NCBI RefSeq assembly: GCF_947500065.1
Contig: NZ_CANMQT010000009.1
Location: forward strand, 184,372 to 248,371
Direction: 5' to 3'
DNA length: 64,000 nt
Origin: an uncultured Aquimarina sp.
GTDB lineage: Bacteria > Bacteroidota > Bacteroidia > Flavobacteriales > Flavobacteriaceae
Shown here: positions 54,163 to 63,212 of the stretch, one piece after another
How positions within the stretch are numbered: the stretch's first letter is position 1
Layout: each line of letters begins with the position of its first letter
Program-made: the position numbers and the translations under genes
The notes under the pieces: generated by a model
The model's database searches: none
The model's input: the letters and a program-made list of their open reading frames with translations, nothing else
What the model was told of the DNA's origin: nothing

Positions 54163-55089
54163 ATGACATCCAAAGTAGAAGAAGAAACAAATAAAGAATA
54201 CATACGCCGAATTAATTTGGCATTGCAATTTATTGATGATTATCTGGATGGTGATTTGTCATTAGAATCTGTTTCTAATGCAGCATTGTATTCACCGTTT
54301 CATTTTCATAGAATTTTTAAAGCGGTTATTGGCGAAACTCTTAACGCTTATATTACTAGAAGGCGAATTGAAAAAATGGCTTCCATATTAATGCATCAAA
54401 AAGAAGTAAGTATTACAAACCTATCACTTCAGTATGGTTTTAGTAGTAATTCTTCATTTACTAGGGTATTCAAGAATTTTTATGGGATAAGTCCAACAGA
54501 ATTTAGAAAGCAACTTCCGGATAAATTTAGCAAGATTGGTAAAGTCGAAAGCAAGATCGGACAAGAGAAACCGATTTTTGAGAAATACATTTGCAACATT
54601 ACTAATCATTTAAATTGGATTAAGATGAATGCGAAGATTGAAGTTAAAGAAACACCAGAATTAAATTTTGTCAGTATTACTCATATAGGAGTAGAAGGAA
54701 TTGAAAATGTTTTTGAAAAACTAATAAAATGGGCAAGACCTAAAGGAATATTAGAAAACCCAGAAGCAAAAATGGCTAGGGTGTTTCATGATAGTTTTAA
54801 AATAACATCTCCGGATAAGGTAAGAATGAGTGTTTGCATATTAATGCATGAACCTTTTGTTTCAGAAGGTGAAATTACACCCGTTATTATCAAAAAGGGT
54901 AAAAGTATTGTTGGTCGTTTTGAAATCACTCCAGATAGTTTTGAAAAATCTTGGAGTAGTTTATTTATTTGGATGAGTGAACAGGGATATACAAAAGCAG
55001 AAGAAAAACCTTTTGAGATATACCATAATGATTATCGTGAACATCCAGAGAATAAATTTTTGGTAGACCTCTATATACCGATAGAATAA
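54163..55089 (+). CDS. AraC-family regulator with GyrI-like effector domain
   Basis: A 308-residue protein. Residues about 10-115 hold the two helix-turn-helix motifs (LSLESVSNAALYSPFHFHRIFK and ITNLSLQYGFSSNSSFTRVFK). Residues about 155-305 form a GyrI-like small-molecule-binding domain (ETPELNFVSITHIGVEG and the final HPENKFLVDLYIPIE). The order (DNA-binding first, GyrI second) is that of the SoxS/Rob-like GyrI group. The ligand is probably hydrophobic or cationic; unknown. Confidence 0.92.
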   Translation: MTSKVEEETNKEYIRRINLALQFIDDYLDGDLSLESVSNAALYSPFHFHRIFKAVIGETLNAYITRRRIEKMASILMHQKEVSITNLSLQYGFSSNSSFTRVFKNFYGISPTEFRKQLPDKFSKIGKVESKIGQEKPIFEKYICNITNHLNWIKMNAKIEVKETPELNFVSITHIGVEGIENVFEKLIKWARPKGILENPEAKMARVFHDSFKITSPDKVRMSVCILMHEPFVSEGEITPVIIKKGKSIVGRFEITPDSFEKSWSSLFIWMSEQGYTKAEEKPFEIYHNDYREHPENKFLVDLYIPIE

Positions 55090-55146
55090 ATTATTCTTAG
55101 CTAAGGCTACAGGTAAAGCGTCTTGACTCTAAATATATTAGTTTTT

Positions 55147-55689
55147 TTATTTTTTGAATAATAAAGATTCATAATGACTAGTAGATAAATATTCTTTTCG
55201 AAGTTGTCTAAGAAATACTACAATTTCATCTCTTTTAGCATAATTTTCTTTAAGACAGTCTTTAAAATCTTCATCATTCACTGTGAGTACTACATACCAT
55301 TTTCCACTACGACTGGTATGCAATTCTTCAAGAATAGGAGTGTGATCGTTTTGTTCTAATGCAGCATCGATAACCATTGGTGCTAGATTGATTGTGTTTG
55401 TGGATCTTTCTACCTCATGAAAAGAAAGATAATATTCTGTGTTGTTTACTATGAATGGAACATTCCATTCAACATCTTTATCATTCAGCTTAAATTTGTT
55501 ATTGATATATTGATAGAACTCATTAGCATTTTTTGGGTCTTCAAAAATAAAAGAGTTTCTTTTCGGAAGTCCTTTTTTAAATTTTTTGGCAACCATTACC
55601 TTATCTTCCTTAATATTCGGAGCTATTTTAGTGGGGATACACGATGAAAATAACAGTAAAAAAAATGTAATAGAAAGTAAAGCCTTCAT
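55147..55689 (-). CDS. Small lipoprotein of unknown function
   Basis: A 180-residue protein from the ATG at 55689 (MKALLSITFFLLLFSSC, lipidated Cys17); the frame reaches 55728 but without a signal. The mature part is charged and rich in Asn, with VEWNVPFIVNNTEYYLSFHEVER and HTSRSGKWYVVLTVNDEDFKDC. No family recognised. It is convergent with the AraC/GyrI gene and divergent from the SRPBCC gene. Confidence 0.7.
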   Translation of the reverse strand: MKALLSITFFLLLFSSCIPTKIAPNIKEDKVMVAKKFKKGLPKRNSFIFEDPKNANEFYQYINNKFKLNDKDVEWNVPFIVNNTEYYLSFHEVERSTNTINLAPMVIDAALEQNDHTPILEELHTSRSGKWYVVLTVNDEDFKDCLKENYAKRDEIVVFLRQLRKEYLSTSHYESLLFKK

Positions 55690-55807
55690 GAGTAGTTTTT
55701 TGATGAGTTTTATCAAGTTTAATGCCATAATAACATTTTGTATATATAGATAACATTCTTATTTTAGTACATCAATATAAATTATTGATTTATAAAACCT
55801 TAAAGTA

Positions 55808-56245
55808 ATGAAAACTACAGATGTACCTATTATTGTAGAGGAAACTTTTACAGCTTCAGTTGATCAGGTTTGGAAAGCGATAACTGATGTAAAGGAGATG
55901 CGACTTTGGTTTTTTGATAATATCGAATCATTTAAACCAGAAGTTGGATTCGAAACACAGTTTTTAGTACAAGTAGAGGATAGAAAATATACTCATTGTT
56001 GGAAAATTATAGAGTCTATACCAAATAAAAAGATAACCTATACATGGAGATATGAAGAATATCCAGGTGACGCTTCTGTAACTTTTGAGTTATTTGAGAA
56101 ACAGCATCAAGTTATGTTAATTCTATCTCTTAAGGTAACTGAAGATTTTCCATCTGATATCCCAGAATTTACTATAGAAAGTTGTCAAGCTGGATGGAAT
56201 TACTTTATAGGTGAAAGATTGAAAGAACATATGAGAGGTATGTAA
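55808..56245 (+). CDS. SRPBCC/AHSA1-like domain protein
   Basis: A 145-residue START/Bet-v1-fold protein: IIVEETFTASVDQVWKAITD (about 8-27) and LRLWFF-like MRLWFFDNIESF, then the typical TYTWRYEEYPGDASVTFELF and a C-terminal helix with GWNYFIGERLKEHMRGM. AHSA1-like proteins bind hydrophobic ligands or Hsp90. It may be co-transcribed with the YdeI-like gene 58 bases downstream. Confidence 0.88.
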   Translation: MKTTDVPIIVEETFTASVDQVWKAITDVKEMRLWFFDNIESFKPEVGFETQFLVQVEDRKYTHCWKIIESIPNKKITYTWRYEEYPGDASVTFELFEKQHQVMLILSLKVTEDFPSDIPEFTIESCQAGWNYFIGERLKEHMRGM

Positions 56246-56303
56246 GAACTGGTTAAGCTAAAAAAAATAATAGCATGATTTTTTCTTTTTAAAATTTTAA
56301 ATA

Positions 56304-56894
56304 ATGGAAAAAAATAAATCTGTAGAAGAATTTATCTCAAAGAAAGCAACTTGGAAAGAAAGTTTAGAACTACTAAGATCCATTATGCTTTCTACAGAAA
56401 TGGAGGAAACTATAAAATGGGGAATTCCGGTATATACAATTGGTGGAAAGAATGTAATAGGTCTAGGAGCTTTTAAATCCTATGTAGGGATCTGGTTTTA
56501 TCAGGGAGTATTTTTGAAGGATGCTCATAATAAACTGATTAATGCTCAAGAAGGGAAAACCAAGGGTTTACGACAATGGAGATTCAATGCTTTTGAAGAA
56601 ATCAATAGGGAACTTGTACTACAATATGCTCAAGAAGCAATTCAAAACCAAAAAGATGGCAAAGAAATAAAAATAGAAAAATCGAAGGGTATTGAAATTC
56701 CAGAAGAACTAAATATTGTTTTAGAAGCTAATTCAGGCTTAAAAAGTTGTTTTGAAAAGTTGACTCCATTTAAGCAAAAAGAATATAAAGAATATATCGC
56801 AACTGCAAAACGAGAAGCTACAAGAACTTCAAGGACCAAGAAAATTATACCTATGATCCTTGAAGGTATTGGTCTTAATGATAAGTACCGTTAA
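56304..56894 (+). CDS. YdeI/OmdA-like protein with DUF1801 domain
   Basis: A 196-residue protein with the DUF1801-type core (LLRSIMLSTEMEETIKWGIPVYTIGGKNV, about 24-52) and the YdeI/OmpD-associated C-terminal helical part (FKQKEYKEYIATAKREATRTSRTKKI, about 152-177). In E. coli YdeI links to polymyxin and bacteriocin resistance, but its mode of action is unclear. It stops 13 bases before the end of the convergent PQQ gene. Confidence 0.88.
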   Translation: MEKNKSVEEFISKKATWKESLELLRSIMLSTEMEETIKWGIPVYTIGGKNVIGLGAFKSYVGIWFYQGVFLKDAHNKLINAQEGKTKGLRQWRFNAFEEINRELVLQYAQEAIQNQKDGKEIKIEKSKGIEIPEELNIVLEANSGLKSCFEKLTPFKQKEYKEYIATAKREATRTSRTKKIIPMILEGIGLNDKYR

Positions 56895-56906
56895 AAACTT
56901 ATAGAT

Positions 56907-59441
56907 TTATCTTTTAATAATTTTTAGAGTATTTCTGTTTTTTAGTTTCAAAAAATACATCCCAACTGCATATTCAGAGATATCAAGAGTAGCACTCCTA
57001 CCTTTATCAATAATCTTACCTGAATTATCAGTAAGTATCCAATCAGTTTCTTTAGGTAATTGTACTATACCAGTAGTAGGATTAGGGTATAAAAAAACTG
57101 TTGATTGAGTAGTATCTGGAATACTTAGTACATTTTCGGAGATCCATTGTGCAGTATTATTAGCATTGATTGTTCCTGCGGTTGAGAAATTACCACTCGC
57201 GAAAATTTTATCTATTCCGTCACTATTGGATGCGAAATTCATGGTGTTGATTTTAATATCTACACCGACATTAGTATTAGTCCCTAAAGCTTCCCAACCA
57301 CTAGTTTCATTCCATCTCGCAATATTGTTGACAATAATACTATTGCTATTATCTACATTGGCCGTATCAAAGGCACCACCAACATATAAGTTGCTACCAT
57401 CATGAATTAGTGTGTTTACGATGTTATTGACACCATTGCTTAAACTTGACCAGTTAGAGGTGTTTTTATTCCAACGTGCAATACGGTTTACCGTTTGACC
57501 TCCAGCGATAGAAAAATTACCTCCAATGAACACTTCTGCTGTAGTTACTGCAATTGCTTCTACAAAACCACTGGTTCCCGTACCAAGAGTTCCCCAATTA
57601 GTTCCATTCCAAGTAGCAATTCTGTTGGCAGTAGTATTTCCAGCTTCATCAAAATTTCCACCGACATAAAGAGTTCCATCACTATCTAATACCAAAGACC
57701 GTATTTCATTATTAGTACCAGATACTCCTGTAGTAACATCCGTTAAAGCAGACCAGGTTGTTCCATTCCATAAAGCAATATTTCGTACTGTATTACTATT
57801 TGCGGTTTCAAAAACACCACCTGCATAAACATTACCACTAGCATCAATTTCTAGCACTGCTACCGTTCCATCAATTCCTGATCCTAATGCGGACCAGTTG
57901 CTTCCGTTCCAAACAGCTATGTTTTGAGCAGAAACTCCACCTATTTCCGTAAAGGAACCACCAGCATATACATTTCCGTTTGGTGCAATTCTAAGAGCAT
58001 TAATGGTTCCATTAGATCCTGTAGCCAATGTTCTCCAGCCGGAAGATTCGTTCCATACTGCTATATTATTTGCAGTTATATTTCCTGCTTGACTAAAAGT
58101 TCCCGCATGATATACATCACCGTTTGTATCTGTGACAACAGCTTGTACAATTCCATTAGGAATTCCTTGATTCAATTCTTCCCACTGGCCAATACCATTA
58201 ACTGCTGTTCCAGAAGGTGTAGAAGTACCATCTACAAGTTTATATAGTTGGGCATTACTTCCATAATCACTAAAATATAATTCACCGTTTTTATCTACTC
58301 CAAAGGAAGAAACAAATTCACCAGAGGTATTGAAAAGTAATGTACTACTGCTAGTTCCTGTGGATGGATTATAATCTAATACCCAGACTCTTCCACTTAC
58401 ATAATCTCCAAAAATGTATTTTGAACTGATATCTGGACTTAAGCTAGTAATTTCTGATCCTCTATAGACATAACCACCGGTTATGGAACGATCTCCTTGA
58501 TTACGGTTATAAAAATGTACAGGAAAAACTGTAGGTTCTGTAATGGTAACATCGCTATTTGCTACAGAGTTGGCTTCAAACCTGCTCCAACCATAGTTTT
58601 TTCCATTTTCTATAATATTTACTTCTTCAAAAGCTCCTTGACCTACATCTCCACCCCATAATCTACCAGTTACATTATCAAAAGAGAATTTCCAGGTATT
58701 TCTGATTCCGTAGACATATATTTCATCTAATCCACTAGCACCAACAAAAGGATTATCACTCGGAATTTCATAATTACCATTTGGTAAATCGGCATTAGTC
58801 TCTACAGGATTACTACCATCTAAATCAACATCAATTCGCAGGATACTCCCAAAAACAGTATTTTTATTTTGTCCGTTGCCTTCAGGATCGTTTCCACCAC
58901 CACCATCACCGATAGAAATATATAGGTATCCATCGGGACCAAAAGCAATCTTACCTCCATTATGGTTGCTATTGTTTTGGTTTTTATCAAACTGAAAAAG
59001 GATTAATTCACTATCGGGATCAACAAAATTTGGGTTTGATGAACTTGTGGTAAACCTGGAGAGTACCATTCTTACTGAAATACCTGCTACTGGACTATCT
59101 GTGGTATAATAGGTGTAGAAATATCTATTAGTATCATAATCCGGATGAAAAGCCAATCCTAGTAATCCTACTTCTTGACCATCTCTAAAACGTACACGAT
59201 CTGTGATATTTAAAAATGTATCTACATCATTATCACTTGCATTACTTATTCTGGGAAATACTTGAATTCTTCCTCTTTGTTCTACAATAAACATTCGATC
59301 AGTTCCATCACTTGGAGATTGTATTTCGACAGGAAACTCAAAATCTATGTTAGGAAATGCGGCTTCGTATGTGATCTGTGCTGTACCAATAATGGTAAAA
59401 AAAAGTAGCACGAAAACAATGGTAGAGGTTAGAGTTTTCAT
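56907..59441 (-). CDS. PQQ-dependent sugar-dehydrogenase-like protein with repeat propeller and T9SS domain
   Basis: An 844-residue secreted protein. Signal peptide to about residue 22 (GTAQ). Residues about 30-400 are a soluble aldose sugar dehydrogenase fold (PSDGTDRMFIVEQRGRI, GQEVGLLGLAFHPDYDTN, SNHNGGKIAFGPDGYLYISIGDGGGGND). From about 415 to 770 there are seven repeats of a unit like Y-x-G-G-x-F-x-x-A-G, N-I-A-x-W-N and W-x-x-L-G-x-G, a likely second propeller. The C-terminus (about 780-844, YPNPTTGIVQLP, ISEYAVGMYFLKL) is a T9SS sorting domain. Its substrate is unknown. Confidence 0.88.
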   Translation of the reverse strand: MKTLTSTIVFVLLFFTIIGTAQITYEAAFPNIDFEFPVEIQSPSDGTDRMFIVEQRGRIQVFPRISNASDNDVDTFLNITDRVRFRDGQEVGLLGLAFHPDYDTNRYFYTYYTTDSPVAGISVRMVLSRFTTSSSNPNFVDPDSELILFQFDKNQNNSNHNGGKIAFGPDGYLYISIGDGGGGNDPEGNGQNKNTVFGSILRIDVDLDGSNPVETNADLPNGNYEIPSDNPFVGASGLDEIYVYGIRNTWKFSFDNVTGRLWGGDVGQGAFEEVNIIENGKNYGWSRFEANSVANSDVTITEPTVFPVHFYNRNQGDRSITGGYVYRGSEITSLSPDISSKYIFGDYVSGRVWVLDYNPSTGTSSSTLLFNTSGEFVSSFGVDKNGELYFSDYGSNAQLYKLVDGTSTPSGTAVNGIGQWEELNQGIPNGIVQAVVTDTNGDVYHAGTFSQAGNITANNIAVWNESSGWRTLATGSNGTINALRIAPNGNVYAGGSFTEIGGVSAQNIAVWNGSNWSALGSGIDGTVAVLEIDASGNVYAGGVFETANSNTVRNIALWNGTTWSALTDVTTGVSGTNNEIRSLVLDSDGTLYVGGNFDEAGNTTANRIATWNGTNWGTLGTGTSGFVEAIAVTTAEVFIGGNFSIAGGQTVNRIARWNKNTSNWSSLSNGVNNIVNTLIHDGSNLYVGGAFDTANVDNSNSIIVNNIARWNETSGWEALGTNTNVGVDIKINTMNFASNSDGIDKIFASGNFSTAGTINANNTAQWISENVLSIPDTTQSTVFLYPNPTTGIVQLPKETDWILTDNSGKIIDKGRSATLDISEYAVGMYFLKLKNRNTLKIIKR

Positions 59442-59514
59442 TTTTAGAGTTTTAAGATAAGTGACTCTAATTCAACGAAAAAAACAACTGCTTATTATGG
59501 TTTATGATTTATTT

Positions 59515-60174
59515 CTAAAGATGTTTACCGAGCCACTCTTTAAACTGATAAAAATTGCGTGGATCTACTCCATGACCTACAGGAAATTCATTTAAAGTTG
59601 TTTGTATACCTAGTTCGGAAAGCGTTATAGGAGCTTTACGAGCCCAATCTACCGGAATTACTTGATCAACACTACCGTGCGAGCAATACAAATTAAGTTT
59701 CGAAAAATCATTGTGACTATAATCTTCTTTAAGAATGCCTTCATTCAGGTATCCACTTAAAGCTACCACATTTTTTACTTTTTCAGGATACGAGAGTGCT
59801 ACAGCATAACTAAGAATAGTACCTTGACTAAAACCAAGTAACGATACATTATCAGCATCTAGGTTATAAGCTGTTATCGCTTCATCTATGAAATTTGCTA
59901 TTTTGTCTCGGGATTCGATGGCCTGAGCGTCATCACTAAATTTTCCTTGTGCAGCATCAAAATAAATAGCATACCAAGCATTACCATATGGTTGCATTGG
60001 ATAAGGAGCTCTTACAGAGATTATACATAGTTCATCTTGAAGCTCAGAAGCAAATGAAAATAAATCATTTTCGTCACTGCCATACCCGTGAAACATGAAT
60101 AAAACAGGTGTTTTATCTTTTTTTACAGTTGGTTCTTTGATGATATGATGTAATGATAACGTTTTAGTATCCAT
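59515..60174 (-). CDS. Phospholipase/carboxylesterase-family alpha/beta hydrolase
   Basis: A 219-residue hydrolase of the EstB/phospholipase-carboxylesterase type. MFHGYGSDENDL (about 28-39) is the oxyanion region, Ser116 is in G-F-S-Q-G, an Asp in GSVDQVIPVDWAR (about 166-178), and the catalytic His is in F-P-V-G-H-G-V (about 199-205). It should hydrolyse short acyl esters in the cytoplasm. It is near the MepA-like gene and reads toward the PQQ gene. Confidence 0.92.
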   Translation of the reverse strand: MDTKTLSLHHIIKEPTVKKDKTPVLFMFHGYGSDENDLFSFASELQDELCIISVRAPYPMQPYGNAWYAIYFDAAQGKFSDDAQAIESRDKIANFIDEAITAYNLDADNVSLLGFSQGTILSYAVALSYPEKVKNVVALSGYLNEGILKEDYSHNDFSKLNLYCSHGSVDQVIPVDWARKAPITLSELGIQTTLNEFPVGHGVDPRNFYQFKEWLGKHL

Positions 60175-60210
60175 ACTACTTATTTCTTGCTTGGTTGAGT
60201 CTATCTAAAT

Positions 60211-61017
60211 CTATTTTAATTGTAAATGTATGTGATCATCATGTCTTACCGCCTGACATCCGTGAAATCGTATTTTGCTGCTTTGGACACCTAATCGATT
60301 TTTGAGATGAGGTTCGATAAAAATTTTTCCAACATTTTGTTCATTTACAATTGCCAAAAGTAAATCTTTTGTTGCTTTTTCTGAAAGCTTGAGTTGATTA
60401 TTTATAATTCCAAAGGTTAAGTATTTTGCAAAATCATATTGCCAGTATCCCTTTTTCTTACATATTTTTATTTGGTCATATTCTCCTTGGTTTGGATCTT
60501 CATAAATACCATAACCAAGAACTGCAGGTTTTTTGTTGGTAATCTTCTTATTCTCATTAGTATAAATGAAAGAAATGTCAACTTTTTTGCCATCGTTATG
60601 ACTTAGATGTGGAGGTAAAGGAAACCCATTTATGAATGGAAAATTGGCATCCAGATAAACTAATTTAATACCGCTATGTTTTTTATGAATGGTTTTGGAA
60701 ATATTTAGTATAGTAGTGTTCAATTCTGGAGTGACATAGTTTCTATTACATACTATTGTAAAGAGTGAACATGCCTCAATAAAATCATTGTTTTGGATTT
60801 TTTCTCTTCCGAAAATTGGAGCGAGATAAGGGACTGCCATAAATGTAGTCATTAGATACGACACTATAAAAACTCCACTCTTTATGATTCTGTAGTTCTT
60901 AATAGTACGTTTAATAGTTAACTCAAGTATCAAATATATGAATCCACCAATTTGCGTTAGTAAGGTTAAAATTATGGCGATTAATATTTTGAAACCTATC
61001 TTAAGTACTATTTTCAT
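60211..61017 (-). CDS. Membrane-anchored LAS-type metallopeptidase, MepA-like
   Basis: A 268-residue protein from the ATG at 61017; the frame reaches 61095, but the extra 26 residues are not a signal sequence. The N-terminus has two transmembrane segments (about 2-65). The C-terminal domain carries the LAS zinc motif H-x6-D in S-H-N-D-G-K-K-V-D (His140, Asp147) and H-x-H in H-D-D-H-I-H-L (His262, His264), the pattern of MepA-like murein endopeptidases. It likely cleaves a peptide bond in peptidoglycan from the inner-membrane side. The annotation rests on those motifs. Confidence 0.72.
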   Translation of the reverse strand: MKIVLKIGFKILIAIILTLLTQIGGFIYLILELTIKRTIKNYRIIKSGVFIVSYLMTTFMAVPYLAPIFGREKIQNNDFIEACSLFTIVCNRNYVTPELNTTILNISKTIHKKHSGIKLVYLDANFPFINGFPLPPHLSHNDGKKVDISFIYTNENKKITNKKPAVLGYGIYEDPNQGEYDQIKICKKKGYWQYDFAKYLTFGIINNQLKLSEKATKDLLLAIVNEQNVGKIFIEPHLKNRLGVQSSKIRFHGCQAVRHDDHIHLQLK

Positions 61018-61433
61018 AAAAACAACATTCTTTTGGTTATAACTTATTTTAATCAAAAATATTGATTTCGGGTGCTTAAAATACGAGGAAAGCATCTAAA
61101 ATTAGATATGGAAGTTTCGATTTCTGAAGATGTTTTTATAAAATTTAAGTTTATAAGTATGCTTAGAGATTAGATAGAGATAGAATAGTATTAAATCATT
61201 AGGTTGGTTACTATCTTGTTTCAGTTTAATAAATAGGTTTAAATTAACGATCTTAATAATTTGAAAGATTATTCTTACGAATATGATTTTATCTTCACTT
61301 TAAAACGTATATAATTCGTGTTTTACGATTAATTTTAAACTTCAACTCCAAAAACAAGGTGTTTTTTGTCGATAAAATATGTTTTTAATAGAATCTTGTT
61401 AAACAAAACATAATCTTGTGTTAAAAACGTACT

Positions 61434-61458
61434 AATATTACGGTTTACCCGTAATATT
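61434..61458. promoter_or_regulatory. Palindromic regulator site
   Basis: AATATTACGG and CCGTAATATT form perfect 10-base arms with a five-base centre. It lies 4 bases before the -7 box at 61463-61470 and so covers the -33 region, where an activator or repressor would bind. Confidence 0.7.
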
Positions 61459-61462
61459 CTCT

Positions 61463-61470
61463 TAGTTTTG
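61463..61470 (+). promoter_or_regulatory. -7 box of the palindrome-controlled promoter
   Basis: TAGTTTTG fits TAnnTTTG. No -33 TTG at the usual distance because the palindrome lies there. Confidence 0.55.
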
Positions 61471-61857
61471 AGTAACTAACACTCAACTATTTATGCGAAA
61501 AATTACTTCTATTAACCCTTTTGCCTTTCCCAGAAAGTTACAATTCAATATAAAATCTAGTTTTTTTAAAGCTTTTCTCTTTATATAAATTCTATTAAAT
61601 AGTTTAAGTATTTTGGAATAGTTCTGAACAAGGAATTTTATAACCTTTTAAATACTTCAAATCTATTGGTAGATATCAATTAAACTATATATAAAATTAT
61701 GTAAACGTTATAAATATGGTGTTATCAAATATAATCGTATTTAATCGTTCTTCGATATGCTTTTGAGCTGCTATAAGCAATAACACATCAAGTTTTAACA
61801 GCAAACTTGAAAAGATCAAACCGTAAAAATATATTAATCATTTTAATCCCAAATCCA

Positions 61858-62211
61858 ATGAAAAAAATTACCTATCTATTATTACTATGTATTTGTTTTA
61901 GCTTCACTCAAACGGAAGATAGTTATCAAATGGTCATAACAAAAATATCAGATTCGTATAACGCCAAAGATGCAGATAAACTTTTTGAACTATTTTCTCC
62001 AGAATTACAATCTTCTTTTACATTAGATAAAGTTAAAAGTTTTATTACAAACAATCAATCTAAAAAAGGAGCGATGGGAGAATCATCTTTTTTAATGGAT
62101 GATGAAGGAAATAAACGTTATCTGGTTGAATTCGAAAATTCTTCAACAATTCTAATCTTAAGATTATCATCGGATAATAAAATCACTCAATTATCCCTAG
62201 AGGAATATTAA
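61858..62211 (+). CDS. DUF3887-like secreted small protein
   Basis: A 117-residue protein with a signal peptide (MKKITYLLLLCICFSFTQ) and an NTF2-like core (SYNAKDADKLFELFSPELQ, about 33-51) of the DUF3887 family. The frame reaches back to 61807, but the signal peptide begins at the ATG at 61858. It precedes the PilJ-type gene by 31 bases and should be in the same transcript. Function unknown. Confidence 0.75.
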   Translation: MKKITYLLLLCICFSFTQTEDSYQMVITKISDSYNAKDADKLFELFSPELQSSFTLDKVKSFITNNQSKKGAMGESSFLMDDEGNKRYLVEFENSSTILILRLSSDNKITQLSLEEY

Positions 62212-62242
62212 AAAAATAATCTCAACAATTAAAATATTAAAA

Positions 62243-63112
62243 ATGAAAAAACACTTTACCATCAAGTCAATGATATTTTTATTCCTAATGGGAATTGTAA
62301 TATCTAGTGCGAACACTATTAGTGCTCAGCAAAGCATAAAATATGGAATGTTAACTTTTAATAAAGCGGTAAACATTTCAGGAAAACAACGAATGTTAAG
62401 TCAGAAAATGGCTAAATCCTATATATATTTAGTAGATAACCCTAGTGACGCAAAAGCAAAAAGAGATCTTTTAACCAGTAAAATTATTTTTGAAAAACAA
62501 AATGGTATAATTAATCAAAATTCAGGATATAAAGTAACTAAGGATAGAATTGCCAAGGTAGATGGCATCTGGATAGAATTTAAAAAGCTTATTGAGAGTA
62601 CTCCTAATTATGATAATGCAAAGAAGATTATAGATCTAAATACTGATTTACTTAAGGCAACTAATGATGTAGTTTCTGCTGTTATCGTAGAATCTAAAGG
62701 AGCAAATCAAAGCGATGCGGATTTACTGGAAGATAGTGGGGCAAGCGAAGATGATTTAGAGCTTAAAAAAATGATAGACTTAGCTGGAAGACAACGTATG
62801 CTTTCTCAAAGATTAGGATTATATTATTTTGCTAACCAAACTACTTTGAAGAGTAAAAACTCCGAGCAAATGTTGAATAATGTATTTAATGAGCTTGATG
62901 GAGCAATTACGATGTTATTGATTTCTAATTTTAACAATGCGCAAATTGACGAAAAATTGGGAGTTGCCATGTCGAAATGGGAGCAAGTAAAAAATAATAA
63001 GGAAAAGCTAATGAATCAAGGGTTTAAACCTTTGGAAATGTATAAGATAAGTAATGATTTAACAAAAGCTTTTAATACGGTAACTAGCTTATACGAAAAA
63101 GTTAAGATATAA
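62243..63112 (+). CDS. Periplasmic protein with two PilJ/NarX-type sensor domains
   Basis: A 289-residue protein with a signal peptide (about 1-28, ending ISAQ). It carries two copies of the PilJ-type (PF13675) motif: S-G-K-Q-R-M-L-S-Q-K-M-A-K (about 47-59) and A-G-R-Q-R-M-L-S-Q-R-L-G (about 181-192). That G-R/K-Q-R-M-L-S-Q segment is the P-box of nitrate/nitrite sensors such as NarX. The protein has no transmembrane kinase or methyl-accepting part, so it is a free sensor or binding protein. It precedes a porin gene, as in flavobacterial nitrate-assimilation clusters. Confidence 0.82.
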   Translation: MKKHFTIKSMIFLFLMGIVISSANTISAQQSIKYGMLTFNKAVNISGKQRMLSQKMAKSYIYLVDNPSDAKAKRDLLTSKIIFEKQNGIINQNSGYKVTKDRIAKVDGIWIEFKKLIESTPNYDNAKKIIDLNTDLLKATNDVVSAVIVESKGANQSDADLLEDSGASEDDLELKKMIDLAGRQRMLSQRLGLYYFANQTTLKSKNSEQMLNNVFNELDGAITMLLISNFNNAQIDEKLGVAMSKWEQVKNNKEKLMNQGFKPLEMYKISNDLTKAFNTVTSLYEKVKI

Positions 63113-63144
63113 ATTATTATGTATCACCATTAATAAAGCGGGGA

Positions 63145-63187
63145 AAATTACGTATTTTAAACAAGATTTTTAATACGTATTTTTTTG
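63145..63187 (+). terminator. Stem-loop between the PilJ-type and porin genes
   Basis: TACGTATT (63149-63156) and AATACGTA (63172-63179) with a 15-base loop, followed by a T-run. It may be a weak terminator or attenuator before the porin gene. Confidence 0.65.
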
Positions 63188-63212
63188 CCTAAACTTTAAA
63201 AACCTATTGAAT

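Larger units (their letters stand above)
61018..61857. other. Long regulatory gap before the DUF3887 gene
   Basis: About 840 bases without a confident gene. It contains a 10-bp-arm palindrome at 61434-61458, a perfect -7 box at 61463-61470 and, beyond it, a short open frame of 31 codons (61493-61588, MRKITSINPFAFPRK...). If the -7 box is used, the leader before the DUF3887 ATG is about 380 bases, so it may have regulatory RNA structure. Confidence 0.6.

Noticed and set aside
61493..61588. 31-codon frame in the long leader as a confident gene
   Set aside because: No homology recognised and no conservation evidence; kept only as part of the regulatory finding.
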